In this document: piece by piece, positions 60,732 through 64,000 of the stretch
How the letters are laid out: every line of letters starts with the position of its first letter
How positions within the stretch are numbered: the first letter of the stretch is position 1
Source of the DNA: Actinoplanes campanulatus
Lineage (GTDB): Bacteria; Actinomycetota; Actinomycetes; Mycobacteriales; Micromonosporaceae
DNA length: 64,000 bases
Direction: 5' to 3'
NCBI RefSeq assembly: GCF_014647795.1
Contig: NZ_BMPW01000022.1
Span: 62,001 to 126,000, forward strand
Program-made: the position numbers and the translations under genes
Notes under the pieces: generated by a model
What the model saw: the letters and a program-made list of their open reading frames with translations, nothing else
What the model was told of the DNA's origin: nothing
Database searches by the model: none

Positions 60732-61768
60732 CAGACGCCGGCCTCCGCACCGGTGACGACGGTCAGGATCTCCTCGCCGGTGACGACGCCGAGCAGTTCC
60801 CCGTCCTGGACGACCCGGACCGGCGCGCTCGCGGCGAGAACCGTCCGGACCGCGTCCCGGACGATCACGTCCGGGCCCAGCTCCGGGCCGTCCAGGTCGT
60901 CGTCCGGGCGGGGCCGGCGCATCACCCGGCGCAGCGTGAGCACATGCGACTTCGGCACGTCCCGGACGAAGTCGCGCACGTAGTCGTCGGCCGGCGCGCC
61001 GACCAACTCGTCGCCGGTGCCGCACTGCACGGCCGCGCCGTCCCGCATGATCAGGATCCGGTCGCCGAGCTTCAGCGCCTCGGACAGGTCGTGGGTGATG
61101 AACACCATCGTCTTGCCGACCTCGCGGTGCAGCCGGATGACCTCGTTCTGCATGTCCCGCCGGATCAGCGGGTCCAGCGCCGAGAACGGCTCGTCGAAAT
61201 AGAGCACGTCCGGGTCGACGGCCAGCGCCCGGGCCAGGCCGACCCGCTGCTGCATGCCGCCGGACAGCTGGTCGGGGTAGCTGTGCTCGTACCCGTCCAG
61301 GCCGACCAGCTCGATGACCTCCCGGGCCCGGCGGTCGCGTTCGGCCCGGCCGGCGCCCCGGATCTCCAGCCCGTACGCCACGTTGTCGACGACCTGCCGG
61401 TAGGGGAGCAGCCCGAAGTTCTGGAAGACCATCGAGAACTTGTGCCGGCGCAGGTCGCGCAGCCGCCGGCGGCCGGCGTCCAGGATGTCCTCACCCTCGA
61501 ACACCACCTTCCCGGCGGTCGGTTCGACGAGCCGGGTCAGGCAGCGGACCAGCGTCGACTTGCCGGACCCGGACAGGCCCATGACCACGAACACCTCACC
61601 CGGCGCCACGTCGAACGACACCTCCCGGACCGCGGCCGTGCAGCCGGTCCGGTCGGCGAGCTCGCGCCGGGACAGCGCGGCCAGCTCGGCCGAGCGTGGC
61701 ACCCGGTCCGCCTTGGGCCCGAACACCTTCCACAGGTCCCGGACCGAGATGACGGCCTCGGTGGTCAT
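60731..61768 (-). CDS. proV: Glycine betaine ABC importer ATPase (ProV/OpuAA-type)
   Basis: The 345-residue ATPase has Walker [13 protein letters not shown]-loop [14 protein letters not shown], signature [15 protein letters not shown], Walker [13 protein letters not shown] and H-loop FITHDLSEA. The extended N-terminus before Walker A ([12 protein letters not shown]) and a CBS-like C-terminal region (about 260-345) are ProV features; osmoregulation through CBS domains is known in OpuA. ATG 61768 has GGAG 6 nt upstream. Confidence 0.92.
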   Translation of the reverse strand: MTTEAVISVRDLWKVFGPKADRVPRSAELAALSRRELADRTGCTAAVREVSFDVAPGEVFVVMGLSGSGKSTLVRCLTRLVEPTAGKVVFEGEDILDAGRRRLRDLRRHKFSMVFQNFGLLPYRQVVDNVAYGLEIRGAGRAERDRRAREVIELVGLDGYEHSYPDQLSGGMQQRVGLARALAVDPDVLYFDEPFSALDPLIRRDMQNEVIRLHREVGKTMVFITHDLSEALKLGDRILIMRDGAAVQCGTGDELVGAPADDYVRDFVRDVPKSHVLTLRRVMRRPRPDDDLDGPELGPDVIVRDAVRTVLAASAPVRVVQDGELLGVVTGEEILTVVTGAEAGV

Positions 61769-61783
61769 CACGAACTCCAATGC

Positions 61784-63211
61784 TCAGGGACGGAACCAGT
61801 GCTGCGGCCGTGGGTCGATGTTCTGCCAGACGTGCTTGACCTCGCGGTACTCGTCCAGGCCGCGCGGGCCCAGCTCGCGGCCCACACCGGACTGCTTGAA
61901 CCCGCCCCACTCGGCCTGCGGCACGTACGGGTGGTAGTCGTTGATCCACACGGTGCCGTGCCGCAGCCGGCCGGCGACCCGCTGCGCCCGCCCGGCGTCC
62001 CGCGTCCACACCGCCCCGGCCAGCCCGTAGTGCGTGTCGTTGGCGATCCGGACCGCCTCGTCCTCGCCACGGAACGTCTCCACGGTGAGCACCGGCCCGA
62101 ACGACTCCTCGGTCACCACGCTCATCCCGGACCGGCAGCCGTCCAGAACCGTGGGCAGGTAGTAGAACCCGCCGGCCAGCTCCGGGTCGTCCGGGCGCCG
62201 GCCGCCGCAGCGCAGCTTCGCGCCCTCGGCGAGCCCGGCCGCGACGTACGCCTCCACCTTGGCCAGATGGGCCGCCGAGATGAGCGGCCCGGTCTCGGCG
62301 TCCGGGTCGAACGGGCCGCCCAGCCGGATCCGCGCGGCCCGCTCCACGACCGCGTCCACGAACTCGTCGTGCAGCGACTCCTCGACGATCAGCCGCGCCC
62401 CGGCCGAGCAGACCTGCCCCGAGTGCAGGAAGACCGCGGTGAGCGCGAAGTCCACCGCGGTCTCCACGTCGGCGTCGGCGAACACCACGTTCGGGTTCTT
62501 GCCGCCGAGTTCCAGGGCCACCCGCTTCACCGTGGCGGCGGCCGCGGCCATCAGCCTCCGCCCGGTGGCCAGGCTGCCGGTGAACGAGATCAGGTCGACC
62601 CGGGGGTCCTCGGCCAGCGGCGCGCCGACCTCGGGGCCGGCGCCGAGCACCAGGTTCGCCACCCCGTCCGGCAGCCCGGCCTCGGCCAGCAGGTTCGTCA
62701 GCCGGATCGCGGTCGACGGGGTGAGCTCGCTGGGTTTGAGCACGAACGTGTTCCCGGCGGCCAGCGCCGGGGCGACCTTCCAGGACGTCTGGAGCAGCGG
62801 ATAGTTCCACGGCGTGATCAGCCCGCACACGCCGATCGGCTCGTGCGTGATCCGGCTGATCGCGTCGGTGCGGCCGGTCTCGATGACCCGGCCCGCGTCG
62901 GTCGCCGCGATGCCCGCGAAGTACCGGAAGGCCTTCGCCACGTCCGCCATGTCGTACTCGCTCTCGACCAGGCGTTTGCCGGTGTCGAGCGACTCGGCGC
63001 GGGCCAGCTCCCCGGCGTCGCGGTCGATCAGGGCGGCGACCCGGTACAGCAGGTCGCCCCGCTCGACCGCCGGGGTGCGCGGCCACGGGCCGTCGTCGAA
63101 CGCCCGCCGGGCCACCGCGATCGCGGCGAGCGTGTCGCCGCGGGTGTGCTCGGGGACCTCCGCGACGAGGCTGCCGTCGGCCGGGTTGCGGATCTCCCGG
63201 GTGGCGGTCAC
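61784..63211 (-). CDS. betB: Betaine aldehyde dehydrogenase-like aldehyde dehydrogenase
   Basis: The 475-residue ALDH has [22 protein letters not shown] with the oxyanion Asn, the catalytic Glu in LELGGKNPN and the catalytic Cys in [12 protein letters not shown], plus [10 protein letters not shown] near the C-terminus. With the overlapping choline dehydrogenase gene it would convert betaine aldehyde to glycine betaine. GTG 63211 overlaps the GMC gene stop (GTGA), fixing the start. Confidence 0.9.
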   Translation of the reverse strand: MTATREIRNPADGSLVAEVPEHTRGDTLAAIAVARRAFDDGPWPRTPAVERGDLLYRVAALIDRDAGELARAESLDTGKRLVESEYDMADVAKAFRYFAGIAATDAGRVIETGRTDAISRITHEPIGVCGLITPWNYPLLQTSWKVAPALAAGNTFVLKPSELTPSTAIRLTNLLAEAGLPDGVANLVLGAGPEVGAPLAEDPRVDLISFTGSLATGRRLMAAAAATVKRVALELGGKNPNVVFADADVETAVDFALTAVFLHSGQVCSAGARLIVEESLHDEFVDAVVERAARIRLGGPFDPDAETGPLISAAHLAKVEAYVAAGLAEGAKLRCGGRRPDDPELAGGFYYLPTVLDGCRSGMSVVTEESFGPVLTVETFRGEDEAVRIANDTHYGLAGAVWTRDAGRAQRVAGRLRHGTVWINDYHPYVPQAEWGGFKQSGVGRELGPRGLDEYREVKHVWQNIDPRPQHWFRP

Positions 63212-64000
63212 CGGTCGCTGCCCTGCCGGAAGAACGGCACCGGCTCCGCGGCCAGGGGAGTGTTGCCGAGGATCAGGTCGGCCGCCTTCTCGGCGACCAT
63301 CATCACCGGGGCGTAGATGTTGCCGTTCGTGACGTACGGCATGACCGAGGCGTCGACGACCCGCAGCCCGTCGACTCCGTGCACCCGCATGCTCCCCGGA
63401 TCGACCACCGACATCTCGTCGACACCCATCCTGGCCGTACAGGAGGGGTGCAGCGCGGTCTCGCCCTCCCGTCTCACCCAGTCGAGGATCTCCTCGTCCG
63501 ACTCGACCGCGGGACCGGGGGAGATCTCGCCACCGTTGTACGGATCGAGCGCCGCCTGACCGAGGATGTTCCGGGCCACCCGGACCGCCTCCACCCACTC
63601 GCGCCGGTCCTGATCGGTGGAGAGGTAGTTGAACCGCAGCGCCGGATGCTCCCGCGGATCCCGGCTGACGATCTTCACGCTGCCCCGGGCGTCGGAGTAC
63701 ATCGGACCGACGTGCACCTGGTAGCCGTGGCCACCGGCGGGCGCCGAGCCGTCGTAGCGGACCGCGATCGGCAGGAAGTGGAACATCAGGTTCGGGTAGG
63801 CGACGGTGTCGTTGGACCGGACGAAGCCGCCCGCCTCGAAGTGGTTGGTCGCCGCCGGACCGCCGCGCAGGAACAGCCACTGCGCGCCGATCCAGGGCCG
63901 GTGCCGCCATTTCAGGTAGGGCTGCATCGACACCGGTTGTGTGCAGGCGTACTGGACGTACACCTCGAGGTGGTCCTGGAGGTTCTCGCCGACGCCGGGC
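63208..64000 (-). CDS. betA: Choline dehydrogenase-like GMC oxidoreductase, C-terminal part (5' end outside window)
   Basis: The frame is open to the window edge, beginning [18 protein letters not shown], a GMC family signature. The C-terminal domain keeps the catalytic His in [11 protein letters not shown] and the Asn of [23 protein letters not shown], which is typical of choline dehydrogenase. It would oxidise choline to betaine aldehyde with FAD. About half of a usual 550-residue protein is missing at the N-terminus. It is the first visible gene of the betaine operon. Confidence 0.88.
   Translation of the reverse strand, partial: PGVGENLQDHLEVYVQYACTQPVSMQPYLKWRHRPWIGAQWLFLRGGPAATNHFEAGGFVRSNDTVAYPNLMFHFLPIAVRYDGSAPAGGHGYQVHVGPMYSDARGSVKIVSRDPREHPALRFNYLSTDQDRREWVEAVRVARNILGQAALDPYNGGEISPGPAVESDEEILDWVRREGETALHPSCTARMGVDEMSVVDPGSMRVHGVDGLRVVDASVMPYVTNGNIYAPVMMVAEKAADLILGNTPLAAEPVPFFRQGSDR

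Noticed and set aside
58329-60983. 884-codon plus-strand frame opposite the betaine importer
   Set aside because: It is rich in Arg, Gly, His and Asp, typical of the antisense of a membrane protein gene in GC-rich DNA; the permease and binding protein are clear.

Overview
The window is high-GC DNA with strong G/C third-position bias, translationally coupled ATGA/GTGA operons and many apparent leaderless genes. It carries actinobacterial families: a conservon (roadblock, DUF742, small GTPase), DUF2510, DUF3040, a class F-type sortase and four-subunit sarcosine oxidase. A filamentous actinomycete is likely, with Micromonosporaceae (Actinoplanes-like) the best guess. That placement is an inference, since no rRNA or tRNA is present. 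No CRISPR array, phage or plasmid backbone is seen.

Layout. 1-6123: the tail of a rhamnulose-phosphate aldolase/dehydrogenase, a solo TnpB element, rhamnulokinase and lutABC; apart from the upstream isomerase and aldolase portions lying outside the window, this reads as a route from L-rhamnose through lactate to pyruvate. A repeat-derived 47-codon ORF sits between lutB and lutC. 6143-9313: a DUF998 protein and a divergent pair of degenerate signalling genes (receiver without Asp, kinase without His). 9356-13807: an export operon with two adaptors, a MacB-type ATPase, an FtsX-type permease and a small anchored protein. 13953-15731: a PEP mutase-family enzyme and a broken lysyl oxidase gene. 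15721-19345: racemase, SIS protein, GNAT and M20 peptidase, resembling the N-succinyl pathway that turns D- into L-amino acids. 19299-21226: two small proteins, a response-regulator relic and an intact sensor kinase.

21282-28761: a divergent NmrA/HxlR pair, a class III aminotransferase and a 1675-residue membrane protein with a pseudo-caspase head and a YVTN propeller. 29053-39122: an LRR-like protein, a membrane-anchored helix-hairpin-helix protein, an amino acid permease, a USP, a secreted beta-helix protein, a sortase with its candidate substrate, a DUF2510 protein and a secreted M28 aminopeptidase. 39238-43452: a nitrate/sulfonate-type ABC importer with a divergent IclR regulator. 43784-44882: a DoxX/TetR pair with three operator copies. 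45108-48077: an uncharacterised three-gene VWA operon.

48074-64000 is entirely on the minus strand. It holds a conservon whose last gene is a glycine-betaine-binding lipoprotein, then choline dehydrogenase (partial), betaine aldehyde dehydrogenase, a ProVWX-type importer and soxBDAG. Together these suggest import of quaternary amines, oxidation of choline to betaine and of sarcosine to glycine, with the conservon perhaps sensing betaine. Start codons were chosen from RBS spacing, coupling to the upstream gene or a TANNNT box about 7 nt upstream. No expression data are available.
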